A stretch of 64,000 nt of DNA from RYN-428 sp035551995 (GCA_035551995.1 DASZME010000048.1:1-64000), one strand, 5' to 3'. Positions 35,301-43,435 are shown, numbered from the stretch's first letter. Program-made: numbers and translations. Notes: generated by a model not told the origin, from the sequence alone.

Positions 35301-37199
35301 GTCTACCGCACGAGCGTGAAGATGATTCCCGACGAATCGCCCGAGGCCAGGGCCCGGCTCAAACGCATCGCCGGCCGGGAAACCAAGGGCGCGGTGCTGT
35401 ATAAGCCGTTGACCGTGGCCCGGCATCCGGACTATGTGCTGCCGGTCCCGGCGACCCAGCCGGCGCTGGAGCGGAAGGAGATCGTCGCCAGCGTGGACGC
35501 CCCGCTTCTGTTCGAGGTAACGTATCCCCGCCGGGCGCTGAATTCCGGCAGCACGCTGGACGTGACGGCGGTGGCCGAATCCGAACTCCAGGCCGCCGCC
35601 AAGGAAAAACGAGAGCCGGTGGTGCTGAAAGTCCCGACGTATATCCAGGCGATCGATAAGCTCGCGCAGATCAAGGGCTATCCCCTCGAGCTGAAGACCG
35701 CGATGCGCCGCGACAGCGCCGACATGCTCAAATCCGGATCGTTCTCCGGCGTCATCCGACTGCAGGTCGGAAGCAAGGGAGACCCGATCGACGACCTGGT
35801 TCTCAACGGCGAATTTATCTCCGAGGCCCAGCGCCTCAATGACCCGGCCGGGTTGTATTACAAGGTCGCCACGCTCCTCGTCAGCGGCTCGGACACCGTC
35901 CACATCCGCGTGAAGGACGAATCCAGCGGGCAGGTGGTCGATACGCCGATCCGGCTTCTTTCCGACGCCCGGCTTGATCTGCTCGACCCGTCGTACATGA
36001 TCGCCGACGAGGCAATTCATCTCGGCGAGAAATTTCACCTCCGCGTGACCGACGCCGACCATGACACGACCGGCGAGCGCGATACGGTTGCGGTCAAGGC
36101 TGTTTCGTCCAGCGGATCGGAAGCGATTTTAACGCTGACCGAAACGCTGCCGCATTCGGGCGTTTTCACCGGAACGCTCGAGCCGCAGTTCATTCACGCT
36201 CCGGCGACGACCCGGCCCTCGACTCAGCCGTCGACCCAACTGACGGCCGCCGAGCCGGTCCTGAAAGTCAACTTCGGGGATACGGTGACGTTCACCTACG
36301 TCGATGATCTGTCGCTGGAGTCGACGTCTCCGGTAACGGTATTGAAAGCAGGGAAAATCCTGTTGGGTTCCGACGCCCAGGTGGCTTCGTTCACCAAGCG
36401 GTTTAAGGACCCGGAAATTGCGGTCAAGACGCGGTTCCTGATGGCCGAGGCCCTGTTCGAGATGGCCAAGGAGCATCGCAAGATCGGCGAGATGACCCAG
36501 GCCGACCAGGAAATCTCCAAGGGCAAGAATATTCTGGACGAAGCGATTCGCGATTATCCCAATACGTCGCTGGCGCCGCAGGGCGAATATCTGCTGGCCA
36601 ACCTGGCGCAGGAACTGACCAACTACCAGGAAGCCGTCGGGCGCTATGCCACGGTCATCAGCAACTGGCCGGAATCCGAATATGCGTCGGAATCGCAGTT
36701 TAAGCAGGCGTTGTGCTTCGAAAAGATGAGCAAGTACGATCAGGCGGTCGAGGAGTATGTAAAACTCACCTATCTGTATCCGGACAGCCCGCTGGTGGCC
36801 GACGCTACGATTCGGCTCGGCAATTACTACTTGAAGAACGAGTCTTTCAAGACGGCGGGGAAGATATTCTCGAGCTTCCAGCAGCGCAATCCGACGCACC
36901 GCCTGGCGCCGCAGGCGCTGTTCCTGGCCGCCCAGTGCGCGTACAAGCAGGCGGACTACAAGGAAGCGGTCGAGCTGTTCGCCAAGACCGCCGACGCCTA
37001 TCCCGACGAGAAGACGCTCCGCCCCGAAGCGATGTACTGGCTTGCCGACAGCAGCGCCAAGTTCAACGATAACGTGAAGGCGTTCCGCACGTTCAAGAAA
37101 GTGACCTGGGATTACCCCGAGAGCCAATGGGCCAAGGCGGCCCGCGGACGATTGACCGAAGAAGTGTTCTCAAGAATGCAGGAGCAAGAGTCTCAGTAG
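29379..37199 (+). CDS. Giant exported TPR/PA14/beta-domain protein
   Basis: 2,606 residues with a signal peptide (MKRRHLLAAACVFGLAMEV). Residues about 40-1260 are an alpha-solenoid of TPR-like helices. A charged coiled-coil follows near 1383-1410 (EEEEKRELERQLQRREVIES). Three copies of an acidic beta module lie at about 1425-1475, 1869-1925 and 2222-2270, typified by DTTDGRDTVDVKVTTSSGET and ending TLPHSGVFTGTL. A PA14-like stretch sits at about 1625-1710 (YVLIDGQIVLDHFNQQ), and the last 250 residues are YfiO-like TPRs (SKYDQAVEEYVKLTYLYPDS). It looks like a periplasmic scaffold. SD-like GAGAGG lies upstream of the ATG. It heads the run leading to exbB/exbD. Confidence 0.8.
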   Translation: MKRRHLLAAACVFGLAMEVGVSHGAPQPAGATTPASVPAAAPGGIPAAQKALAEKRYADVDPALAVQLAQKLADPVALRLSLDAALASGRMVTANQRVNELFKASAGKDLDLLLLSAKTADAIGDQRTAQLRYLAYARQSDGKTPSLEFALDYALRREAYPEEYKKYVKSFGADAHAWRVGQAQLAKLIEAVDADRILDLATFLTDTFPQAEQVEFVHNAIRNAAEAFVFGKEPRERYWKPLVALTRHPVIDIRFLDPLYAGGAGAVTDEQRVKLTIDLLSASKTRLPRDIISQFGVDLRGLKNPDLQAQAAKAFIAAAPIYTTAGAVYTPQDREGYAEYLRVLGESPAIFHGKDNPLLSPAQYAAYVSGYIAKNPDDLGGARERIQWVSQSYLAGDPAARAAFLEQQLAALNGQQLSDLASLSHAANVQELVNKWAAGKSFRDVLDARVQLLPQYAAAKDKAGILAVGRDYLAAYPTMFNRDTVNQYVIGSTIIDAPEKLALLKAAIDRAGYTAAMKSLIDAMGGNGAWAKDAAFQQVKAAFDQKPAGKDPASATLVTLSAIKANPANPDPAVLAAVQKFLADYKGTIPAGGEKLASVQDVVVQQIFDAHVAHVGNNVPASSAFALAWAPRLGVGTNWDRMTTHLRARRDGATLAKLIPIYASAVTAAGSTPAANAAAAITWRSLWAAEAPAGKLASPLESVYDLMGPDLAGGYVYSQRTAWDTQRQFQADQIARAVAAKGGKLSDPALVRGLLNQQWGIVTGAANMKVPAESTRVLWDAYLADLAAGGAIDLDLEGRTHGIYASGKKDAEAAAFLTSYLQILEKRTPEQRVAGLASVFHWSNLPADPAGQAPAANSRRSIILKTMKPLYAQIAPRDFDAVAIPGNAILEVAQMASATVPTAKGTDPQAAAIIVDQKKQALELGRLWMKMLTAGAKNEAQASYWYGIAQAIFQDAVAADDPKAITEAVAQYGEMIAKDNISDSTYSANIAPVLKTLDDRGADESEYVFVAAIQHGKAIDSVSRQLMLAKAKSATRIQGLIPVPPTDPSYDLYLASASLMGGDESKAWELTAPKLNLLKANWEGFDARYVAWSVEQMRKQKLLKESLEFAFNILLRENDLDPETAGHVLLSQSDVYKDMENYQAARLGYEGLKNNNRYAKTEAGQKAVYRLIELHILTKDYTAAETLLERMVDADDVKKQAEAYYLYAEMAFQQAQYKEAKDYLKKVKDRVANHVEASLLEGELNLILPGGLANTEVAIGDPRLSTVVIPGRYLTLQLQDPNLSVARGGAAIPVIVTTSKGGDVEHVKLIPSSANKSLFTARIATALGHAVKDNLTLELVGDDIVKYVIDPDFQKANDLHYPPKELEVRSDARLVASSGEILSVEEEEKRELERQLQRREVIESRRLEVARDGHTIRPGSPIYVQVTDPDQDLTDAPDTVKVDLHTTSGETLEGFSLTETGPHTGIFRGAVPTGIPQPRALASDTDDNRDPNSVIRPVAPGLAGGWVSLSDGHKNKWLEVDTMGSHEVSSITMEIPHLDSVKDLALLGMLADDYEELASLPARTDGAKGGVQIEIAPLHAGDTIEQMRRHLKLAATETITQEAPVLLRESTPLKDKGDAWATMHLRGTFWLTENKSLEMGYMQPYAGYAQRCYVLIDGQIVLDHFNQQTAQVSARVDLAKGPHTMEILLDENHRAAQVIVGFRQPDGTLAALPAEWFSTQSHPELLEYLRPKGKIAVAGDMLTATFEKPVRLRKVRAMFRDFTGTAIAVKHVTITDAAGKAVVPVPPEAAAKGVLSIAPGDQVVINYNDVKRLYGSSKVLGASLNSSYFNGKISLAEEIITANPNNPTEKVTEYLPAKRCRAGDQLMVVVTDYDEDTTDGRDTVDVKVTTSSGETLTLKALETYVNHSEEWHNHAGQFLAILKFGAVTKGDTIKVNPGDKITVSYLDRENTNPGIPIERTYTVTEAGAEMPRLTVYRTSVKMIPDESPEARARLKRIAGRETKGAVLYKPLTVARHPDYVLPVPATQPALERKEIVASVDAPLLFEVTYPRRALNSGSTLDVTAVAESELQAAAKEKREPVVLKVPTYIQAIDKLAQIKGYPLELKTAMRRDSADMLKSGSFSGVIRLQVGSKGDPIDDLVLNGEFISEAQRLNDPAGLYYKVATLLVSGSDTVHIRVKDESSGQVVDTPIRLLSDARLDLLDPSYMIADEAIHLGEKFHLRVTDADHDTTGERDTVAVKAVSSSGSEAILTLTETLPHSGVFTGTLEPQFIHAPATTRPSTQPSTQLTAAEPVLKVNFGDTVTFTYVDDLSLESTSPVTVLKAGKILLGSDAQVASFTKRFKDPEIAVKTRFLMAEALFEMAKEHRKIGEMTQADQEISKGKNILDEAIRDYPNTSLAPQGEYLLANLAQELTNYQEAVGRYATVISNWPESEYASESQFKQALCFEKMSKYDQAVEEYVKLTYLYPDSPLVADATIRLGNYYLKNESFKTAGKIFSSFQQRNPTHRLAPQALFLAAQCAYKQADYKEAVELFAKTADAYPDEKTLRPEAMYWLADSSAKFNDNVKAFRTFKKVTWDYPESQWAKAARGRLTEEVFSRMQEQESQ

Positions 37200-37263
37200 T
37201 AGCGAAATCGCGAGCGATTGATTCCGCTCCCTATCCGTCTAGGCGAAAGGGCGATCGCTCCTG

Positions 37264-37288
37264 CTCCCTCTTTCTTCAAGAGAGAGAA
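37264..37288. repeat. CT-rich/GA-rich hairpin element
   Basis: CTCCCTCTTTC and AGAGAGAG form an imperfect hairpin of the same loose family as at 22923, in the 313-base gap after the 2,606-residue gene. Apart from this and the palindromic repeat at 37457, the gap shows nothing I can name. Confidence 0.4.
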
Positions 37289-37456
37289 CCGGGACCAGAG
37301 TTGAGCGCGGCGAGCCGTAGCGCTCGGCTCCCTGGAGAGCCGGTAAGCGCTTTACGACGAAGCGCGGCGGCCGCACAGAAAAGAGATCCGGAAAACCTAT
37401 GTTTTACTCGCGACGAATCTTCTTAGAGTGGTTTTCAGGTCACTGGTGCGTTTCCG

Positions 37457-37483
37457 CGTTTAGCGGCCCCGCTTGCGGGGCGT
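37457..37483 (-). repeat. GCCCCGCAAGCGGGGC palindromic repeat, copy 2
   Basis: Inverted copy of the 27-base element at 21309. It lies 30 bases before the ATG of the next TPR gene, so it would sit in the leader of that gene or act on upstream transcripts. A longer frame running through it is not a credible N-terminus. Confidence 0.85.
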
Positions 37484-37512
37484 GTTTCGCGACGCAAGGT
37501 CGCTTCACCAAC

Positions 37513-39057
37513 ATGAGAAATGCTCTAAGTGTAGCGATCCTTTTGATCGGCTCCGTCTCCGCGTCGGGCGCGGATTGGCACTGGCAACTGGCGCCGGAAC
37601 GCTATAAGCAGATGAATGCGTTTGAGCGGGCGCAATATGATAAAGCCGCCCATTTGCTGGAGACCAATCAGGCCGCCGCCGCTTCCAGCGAGTTTGAGAA
37701 GTTCAAGGCGCAGTTCGGCGATTCGCCGGTGCTCAGCTATTGTCTGTTCATGCGGGGTTACTGTCTTCAACAGGCCAAGAACCGCAACGCCGCCATCAAG
37801 GCGTATCAGGAAGTCGTAGACTACTTTCCCGAACAGGCGCCGGACGCGGCGGCGGCTCTCTACTTCGAAGGCGTCGCGAATTTCGAGAACGGGGAAATCT
37901 CCAAGGGCATCCGCTGCATGAAGCAGCTTCTCGATAATCCGCTCTACAAGACCAACCTCCTCGCCGCCGGCGCCCTTCGGCGGATCGCCGACGCGTATTG
38001 GGAGCAGAAGCAGCCGGACCAGGCCGTCCAATACTGGCGTCAGGCCATCAAGGAATTCCAGCACGTCAACGACCAGGAATACACCGCCGCCCTCTCGGGA
38101 CTGGCGGGGTACTGCATTATCTCCAAGGACTACGTGATCTGGGAAAACTCGGCGCTCGAAGACGACGCCACCAAACAAGACCCCGTCCGCCAGCGCGGCG
38201 CCGCCGATTTCCTGTGGAACCGCGGGTGGAACATGTATCGCAACGGCTTCGAGCGGATCAAGCCCGTCAGCGAAAAGGAACTGGCCGCCGAGCAAAAGGC
38301 GTTTTACGAATATCTCGCGAAGACCAAGCCGTGGTGGATCAAGGCAAAAGATCTGAACGGCTATTACTACCGCATCTTCAACGTCCTGGTTTACGACTAC
38401 AAGGACAAGGAAACTCGCGACAAGCTACTCGACGAAGCCATCGCCTTCGAGCGCCAGCAGACGGACAAAACCGTGGCCGACCAGCAGATCGCCCAGATTT
38501 GCGATACGCTCCGGCAAGGCCGACTCGAAGACCGCGCTCGGCTGTGCGTGGCGGCGTTGACCGACCGCGTGCTGGCGGCTTGGAAGGAACACGAAATCCT
38601 CTGCGACGAAGGCAAGTGGAAAGAGGCGCTGGCGACCATGGAACAGGTCGAAGCGTCAAGCAGCCCCGAATGGCAAACGCGGGCCATGAGCGAGCGGGCA
38701 CGCATCTATAAGGACGCGCTCGGCCAATACGACAAAGCGATCGCGATCTATGAAAAGATCGGCCAGCCGCCAGCGACGCTCTGGCAGATACAGGACGCCT
38801 ACAAGCGATGGGGAAAGCTGGATCAGTCACTCAAGACGCTGACTGAAATCGAAAATCTCTTTCCCGACGACGCCCCGCGCGCCCTCTGGTACAAGGCCAC
38901 CTATTACAAGGAAGCCGGGGATAAGAAACGGGCCATGGCGCAAGCGCATCGGCTGTTGAAGAACTATCCAAAGGCGCCGGAAGTTTCGTCCGCTCACATA
39001 ATGCTGGTCGCCTATGGCGAGCCTAACTTCGGCGGCGAGACCGACGACGCGAAATGA
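37513..39057 (+). CDS. Exported TPR protein
   Basis: 514 residues starting at MRNALSVAILLIGSVSASGA, a short signal peptide. An upstream in-frame ATG would place a dispersed repeat inside the protein and is rejected. TPR helices run through the whole chain, for example AAAASSEFEKFKAQFGDSPV, NAAIKAYQEVVDYFPEQAP and QYDKAIAIYEKIGQPPATL, matching the 34-residue A/B helix pattern. A non-repeat region rich in Trp/Tyr lies near 200-290. There is no enzyme motif. It sits between the giant TPR gene and another TPR gene, all co-directional, so it probably belongs to the same envelope complex. Confidence 0.78.
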   Translation: MRNALSVAILLIGSVSASGADWHWQLAPERYKQMNAFERAQYDKAAHLLETNQAAAASSEFEKFKAQFGDSPVLSYCLFMRGYCLQQAKNRNAAIKAYQEVVDYFPEQAPDAAAALYFEGVANFENGEISKGIRCMKQLLDNPLYKTNLLAAGALRRIADAYWEQKQPDQAVQYWRQAIKEFQHVNDQEYTAALSGLAGYCIISKDYVIWENSALEDDATKQDPVRQRGAADFLWNRGWNMYRNGFERIKPVSEKELAAEQKAFYEYLAKTKPWWIKAKDLNGYYYRIFNVLVYDYKDKETRDKLLDEAIAFERQQTDKTVADQQIAQICDTLRQGRLEDRARLCVAALTDRVLAAWKEHEILCDEGKWKEALATMEQVEASSSPEWQTRAMSERARIYKDALGQYDKAIAIYEKIGQPPATLWQIQDAYKRWGKLDQSLKTLTEIENLFPDDAPRALWYKATYYKEAGDKKRAMAQAHRLLKNYPKAPEVSSAHIMLVAYGEPNFGGETDDAK

Positions 39058-39132
39058 CCAATGAATGGGTTAGCCGCGATGCGCGGCGGAGCGTTTCGTT
39101 GCACGCGAGCGTCGCGCACCGATGACGGAAAA

Positions 39133-39169
39133 CCCTCTCCAAACCCTCGCCCGGCGTACCGGGAGAGGG
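39133..39169. repeat. CCCTCTCC...GGGAGAGGG hairpin element
   Basis: CCCTCTCC and GGGAGAGGG close an imperfect hairpin with inner CCGGCGTACCGG-type pairing, another member of the CT-rich/GA-rich family, in the gap between two TPR genes. Confidence 0.5.
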
Positions 39170-39209
39170 AAACCAGACGGGCCGAAAGCTCCGATGGTTT
39201 GAGCTATCT

Positions 39210-41483
39210 ATGAGGCAAACGATGAAGAAGCAGTCAATGAAGCATGTTCGATCCTGGATACTCGCCCTGGCGATCGCGGGCGCCGTCCCGGCCGCCCTCT
39301 TTGGCGCCGATGCTCCGCCGGTGGGCGGGCCGACGCAATCCGAAGACGCCAAGATGGAATACAAGGCCAACGACATGCTCAACAAGGGCGTCGATCTCCT
39401 TGAAGAAAAGCAGGAAGAGCGCGGGATCAAGATGATCCAGTCGGTGGCGCAGATGTTCCCCAAGTCCAAGGCGCGCTTTAAAGCTTACCTGGCGCTCGGC
39501 AAGCTCTATGCCGACAAGTCGCAGTATGATCTGGCGATCAAGCAGTACGAGCACCTGGCCGAATCCGAGAATGGGGATGAGCAGGCCGAGGGGCTGTATC
39601 AGACCGGCATCGGCTATTACAACCTGGCCAACTACGACAAGGCTTTTATCTCGCTTCGCCGCGTCACCAGCGAATTTCCGTGGAGCGTGTTCGCCAACGA
39701 ATCGTACTACTACATCGGCCAATGCCATTTCAAGCTCGGTCGCTGGGCCAAGGCGGTCGAGGCGCTGGAGATGGTCGGCACCAGCGTCGATCCGGATTCC
39801 AAGGATCAGATCGTCGCCGAGGCGGGGCAACGGCTCTATGTGAAAATTTTCGACAAGGACCTGATCGTCCTGCGCAACACGACCGAAAAAATAAACGCCA
39901 CGCTGACGACCAAGAGCGGCGATAAAGAAACCATCGCCCTCGAACCGCTCGGCCGGACCGGCGAATATTACATCGGCTCGATCATGACCACGCCCGGCGA
40001 ACCCAAACCCGGCGACGGCGTTCTCCAGATCATCGGCGGCGATGTCGTCACCGTCGAATACAACGACAAGAACACCGAATCCGGCCAGTTGAACGTCAAG
40101 CGATTGGTCACGGTGAAGATGGTTTCGACGGCGGCCGTCGGGTTTACCGACGGCGCCTATCGAGAATACACCAAGGGCGTATTCGCCGATCAGGATTGTT
40201 TTATCCGCGTTCGCGATTTGGATCGCGATACGACCAATGGCAGAGACACGATCCAGGTCAAGGTGTATGCCGAGTATAAGATCGAGAAGAAGGAAGGGGA
40301 CGACGCGGCGACGGACGACAAGAAGACCGCCAAGCCGGCCGTCGCCACCGCTTCAAACCCGCCGGAGGACGCGAATGAGCCGCCGCAGTACGCGCAGCGG
40401 ACGCCGGTGACGGTGACGCTGACGGAGACCGAGCCTCACAGCGGAATATTCGCCGGCACGGTAACGCCGCACGCGATCGCCGACGCGGCCCAGATCACGC
40501 CCGGTTCGAGCCAGCTTCTGACCATGAACGGCGACGACCTGGTGATCGAGTATCTCGACGAAGCCCGCGCCGACTCGCCCGATCCGAAAGTCGTGAAATA
40601 CAAGGCCCGGCTTCTGATGGGCCAGATTCAGGACGTGAAGGTCGAGCATCGCGTCGTCGATTCACTGGACCTCAAGGCCCGCAAGAACCTGATCGAAGCC
40701 CGCATCTACCTGAAGCTCGGCGCCATCTTCAAGGAAGTGGGCTTGATCCAGAAGGCGAATGAAAAGGCCAACGAAGGGCTCGATCGGGTCGAAGAGGTGA
40801 TCAACACAAGCCTCAAGGCGAGCCTCGATCGTTCGCTGGTCGAAGAGGCGTTTAGCGTGAAGTGGGATCTGCTGCTGGTTCAGGATAAGCTTGGCGCGGC
40901 GATCAATGTTTGCCGATCGCTCATGCAGTTGTTCCCCGATTCGAGCCTCGTGGATAAGGCCCTCTTGAAAATCGGCCAGGCCAAGATGGAGAGCGCCAAC
41001 CCCGGCGAAGCCATCGGCATCTTCAACGGCGTGGTCAATCTTCCCAAGAGCGAACTGAAAGCCGAGGCGCAATACGACATCGCGATGGTGCTGGAAAACA
41101 TCGCCCTGGCCGAAGCGGAACGGCAAAAGACGCAGCCGGTGCTGAGCAACGCGATGCTGGCGTACAAGAAGTGCTCCGAGGCGTACCCCAACTCGCCGTT
41201 CGCGGGCGAGGCGCTGGACAAGATCGCCAACTATTACATCAGCACGAAAGATTACGCTCGGGCGGTGGAGTTGATGGAGCAGGTTTTCCAGGACTATCCT
41301 GACGCGAGTTTTCTTGACAAGATGCTTCTGAAATGGGTAATCGCTTCGTATCGGATGGGTAATTTCGCGGTCGCCAAGCAGAAGGCCGAGCAATTGCTGT
41401 CCGAATATCCGAACAGCAAGTCGGCGGAAAAAGCCAGGACGTTCCTGGAAGTAATTAATAAAAAGATTGGGGGCGGCGCCTGA
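39210..41483 (+). CDS. Exported TPR protein with acidic beta module
   Basis: 757 residues with a signal peptide (SWILALAIAGAVPAALFGAD); the ATG four codons downstream is an alternative start. Residues about 40-215 are TPRs (QYDLAIKQYEHLAESENGDE). A beta-rich middle includes, at about 333-425, DLDRDTTNGRDTIQVKV and TLTETEPHSGIFAGTV, the same module as in the 2,606-residue protein but split by a charged linker. TPRs resume to the end (KDYARAVELMEQVFQDYPDA). The shared module and adjacency say the two proteins work together. It is directly upstream of exbB, separated by a heptamer-repeat palindrome. Confidence 0.8.
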   Translation: MRQTMKKQSMKHVRSWILALAIAGAVPAALFGADAPPVGGPTQSEDAKMEYKANDMLNKGVDLLEEKQEERGIKMIQSVAQMFPKSKARFKAYLALGKLYADKSQYDLAIKQYEHLAESENGDEQAEGLYQTGIGYYNLANYDKAFISLRRVTSEFPWSVFANESYYYIGQCHFKLGRWAKAVEALEMVGTSVDPDSKDQIVAEAGQRLYVKIFDKDLIVLRNTTEKINATLTTKSGDKETIALEPLGRTGEYYIGSIMTTPGEPKPGDGVLQIIGGDVVTVEYNDKNTESGQLNVKRLVTVKMVSTAAVGFTDGAYREYTKGVFADQDCFIRVRDLDRDTTNGRDTIQVKVYAEYKIEKKEGDDAATDDKKTAKPAVATASNPPEDANEPPQYAQRTPVTVTLTETEPHSGIFAGTVTPHAIADAAQITPGSSQLLTMNGDDLVIEYLDEARADSPDPKVVKYKARLLMGQIQDVKVEHRVVDSLDLKARKNLIEARIYLKLGAIFKEVGLIQKANEKANEGLDRVEEVINTSLKASLDRSLVEEAFSVKWDLLLVQDKLGAAINVCRSLMQLFPDSSLVDKALLKIGQAKMESANPGEAIGIFNGVVNLPKSELKAEAQYDIAMVLENIALAEAERQKTQPVLSNAMLAYKKCSEAYPNSPFAGEALDKIANYYISTKDYARAVELMEQVFQDYPDASFLDKMLLKWVIASYRMGNFAVAKQKAEQLLSEYPNSKSAEKARTFLEVINKKIGGGA

Positions 41484-41487
41484 TGGA

Positions 41488-41614
41488 GAATAAGTTGGCA
41501 GAAGTTAGTTGTTAGTTGCCAGTTGTTAGTTGCCAGTTGCCAGTAAATCAAAAGCCGAAACTGACTGCGCTCTTATTTACTGACAACTAACAACTGACAA
41601 CTGACAACTTATTC
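41488..41614. repeat. AGTTGNN heptamer palindrome, copy 1
   Basis: The left arm is a run of heptamers AGTTGTT/AGTTGCC, and the right arm is the same run inverted (CAACTGA/CAACTAA). The outer ends GAATAAGTTG and CAACTTATTC are a perfect inverted repeat. The element begins five bases after the TPR-gene stop and ends 46 bases before exbB, so transcripts crossing it could form a long hairpin. Confidence 0.8.
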
Positions 41615-41660
41615 CTGCGGCAACTCATTCCTCCGACGGACCCGTTAAAAAGGTATTGCT

Positions 41661-42380
41661 ATGCTCGAGTTTATTATGGCCGGCGGTTGGGCGATGTGGG
41701 TGATTACCGGGTGCTCGATTATCGCGCTGGGAATTACCCTCGAACGCCTGCTCACGCTTCGCAAGGCGGACGTGGATGCCGATGCGCTGCTCGATGTCGT
41801 TTCCAGCCATCTGGAAAAACATGACATCGACGGCGCGCTGAATATCTGTTCCGAGGGTACCGGCCCGGTCGCCGGTACGCTGGCGATCGGACTGCGGAAA
41901 CTGGTCTTCCTCGAACGCATCGGCAAGAAGCCCGAAGAGATCGAAGAAGGCATCGTGGCGGCCATGGAAGAACATGCCGGGCATGTGGTCAATTGGCTGG
42001 AGCGCAATCTGACGACGCTGGCCACGATCGCCAGCCTGGCGCCGATCCTGGGCATGATGGGGACGGTCATCGGCATGATCGAAGCGTTCGGCAAATCCGC
42101 CAAGGCGGCGACCATGAGCGCCAACACCGTGTCCGGCGGCATCGCCGAGGCGCTGCACTGCACCGCCGGGGGATTGGTCGTCGCGGCCCTGGCCACGGTC
42201 GCCTACAACTACTTCACCGCCCGCGTCAACCGTTTTGTCCTGCAGGTTCAGGCGGCGGGAACGACGCTGGTCGAGCGTGTTTTGGACAGTCAGATGCACG
42301 CGCGCCGATCGAGCGGATCGGTCGCCGTCATTTCGGCGGCGGGTAACGGCGCGGCGACAGCGGTCGAGACCGGCGTATGA
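41661..42380 (+). CDS. ExbB/TolQ/MotA-family proton channel protein
   Basis: 239 residues. Three membrane helices fit the family: MAGGWAMWVITGCSIIALGI near the start, a second around LTTLATIASLAPILGMMGTVIGM (residues about 115-137) holding the conserved proline and glycine residues, and a third at TAGGLVVAALATVAYNYF. GLRKLVFLERIGKKPEEIEE forms the cytoplasmic part. With ExbD partners it converts proton flow into mechanical work across the periplasm. Its TGA overlaps the ATG of the first exbD (ATGA), so the two are coupled. TPR genes upstream suggest an unusual cargo or scaffold instead of TonB receptors. Confidence 0.92.
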   Translation: MLEFIMAGGWAMWVITGCSIIALGITLERLLTLRKADVDADALLDVVSSHLEKHDIDGALNICSEGTGPVAGTLAIGLRKLVFLERIGKKPEEIEEGIVAAMEEHAGHVVNWLERNLTTLATIASLAPILGMMGTVIGMIEAFGKSAKAATMSANTVSGGIAEALHCTAGGLVVAALATVAYNYFTARVNRFVLQVQAAGTTLVERVLDSQMHARRSSGSVAVISAAGNGAATAVETGV

Positions 42381-42784
42381 AAATCGCGCGCAGGCCGATG
42401 CCGGCCCCACATATTCCTTTTATCTCGCTGGCGGATATCGCCTGGCAGATCATCATTTTCTTCCTGGTCGCCTCCGCGTTCACGGCCAACGAAGCCCTGA
42501 AGGTCGATGTCCCCAACACCAGCGACAAGGCGCCGACCCAAACGCAAACAGACAACGCGATCACGATCATCGCCTCGGAAAAGGCGCTGACCGTCGATGA
42601 CAAGCCCGTCGCGTTCGAACGTCTTGCCGACGTGCTTGCCGAGCGGCTGAAAGGAAAGAAATCGGACCAGGAGCGGGCCGTGGTGGTATTGGGAAAAGAT
42701 GATCTGTCGTTTCAGCGCGACGTGGATATTATGTTCGCCGTACAGAAAGCCGGCGGCGTTTTGGTGATGGCGGAAGAGCAATAG
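42377..42784 (+). CDS. ExbD/TolR family protein 1
   Basis: 135 residues. After a short basic cytoplasmic tail comes FISLADIAWQIIIFFLVASAF, the single membrane helix with the essential Asp (ADIAWQ, residue about 20). The periplasmic domain follows with DERAVVVLGKDDLSF-like strands, here SDQERAVVVLGKDDLSFQRD, ending in a helix (DIMFAVQKAGG) as in TolR. It starts inside the exbB stop. It is one of two paralogues in this cluster; two ExbD subunits per ExbB gene recall the AglQ/AglS pair of the Myxococcus gliding motor. Confidence 0.92.
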   Translation: MKIARRPMPAPHIPFISLADIAWQIIIFFLVASAFTANEALKVDVPNTSDKAPTQTQTDNAITIIASEKALTVDDKPVAFERLADVLAERLKGKKSDQERAVVVLGKDDLSFQRDVDIMFAVQKAGGVLVMAEEQ

Positions 42785-42938
42785 TTAGTTGTCAGTTGTT
42801 AGTTGTCAGTTGTTAGTTGCCAGTTGTTGGTAAATGCAAGGAGCATCGGTTTTCGGTTGTTAGAAGTTCGTTGCCGATAACGCAATTGCATGGGTTTGAA
42901 TCCACTGACAACTGGCAACTAACAACTAACAATTATTC
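42781..42938. repeat. AGTTGNN heptamer palindrome, copy 2
   Basis: It begins at the stop codon of the first exbD with AGTTAGTTGTCAGTTGTTAG-type heptamers and ends with the inverted set CAACTGG/CAACTAA just before the second exbD ATG. It is the same design as copy 1, with a different central loop of about 65 bases. Confidence 0.8.
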
Positions 42939-42945
42939 CCGACCC

Positions 42946-43353
42946 ATGAAGATTTCCCGCAAACGATCCGAGCCGGTGAAGGAGACGCAGATGGTGAGTC
43001 TGGCGGATATCGCCTTTCTCATCATTTTCTTCTTCCTGCTGAGTTCGTCTTTTATGAGCGACAAAGTCGGCGTCCTGCTCCCGTCGCTTCCCAAGTCGGG
43101 CAAGACGGAATCGGCGATCATCGTCCGATTGGACGGCAACGGCCTGTTTCTCAATGGCCACCCAATGGCCGACCAAAACGTGCTCGAAGCCCGGCTGCGC
43201 GATCTGCTGACGGGAAAAACGAAATCGACCGAATGCGAAGTGCGATTCAAGTGCGACAAGACGCTGCCATACAAAAAGTATCGGCCTGTTTACGAGGCGA
43301 TCGCCAATGCCGGCGGCGTAATTGCGATTCAGCATGAGGTGGCTAGCCGGTGA
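42946..43353 (+). CDS. ExbD/TolR family protein 2
   Basis: 135 residues from MKISRKRSEPVKETQM; the frame upstream runs through a repeat element and is rejected. VSLADIAFLIIFFFLLSSSF is the membrane helix with the conserved Asp. The periplasmic domain contains VRLDGNGLFLNGHP and CDKTLPYKKYRPVYEAIANA in the TolR fold. It differs enough from the first copy to be a functional partner rather than a recent duplicate. Confidence 0.92.
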   Translation: MKISRKRSEPVKETQMVSLADIAFLIIFFFLLSSSFMSDKVGVLLPSLPKSGKTESAIIVRLDGNGLFLNGHPMADQNVLEARLRDLLTGKTKSTECEVRFKCDKTLPYKKYRPVYEAIANAGGVIAIQHEVASR

Positions 43354-43435
43354 TCCAAACGCGATAATCGCGGCCGGGTTTGCGACTCCCTCTGTCGGTA
43401 CTCCGGGATAGCGAAACGGATTTGTGAGGATGCTT

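Noticed and set aside
33963..36062. 699-codon minus-strand frame inside the 2,606-residue gene
   Set aside because: Antisense to coding sequence with repeated domain similarity on the plus strand; no start signal.
41488..42938. CRISPR array from regularly spaced AGTTG repeats
   Set aside because: Units are contiguous heptamers without unique spacers and the arms are inverted relative to each other; there are no cas genes.
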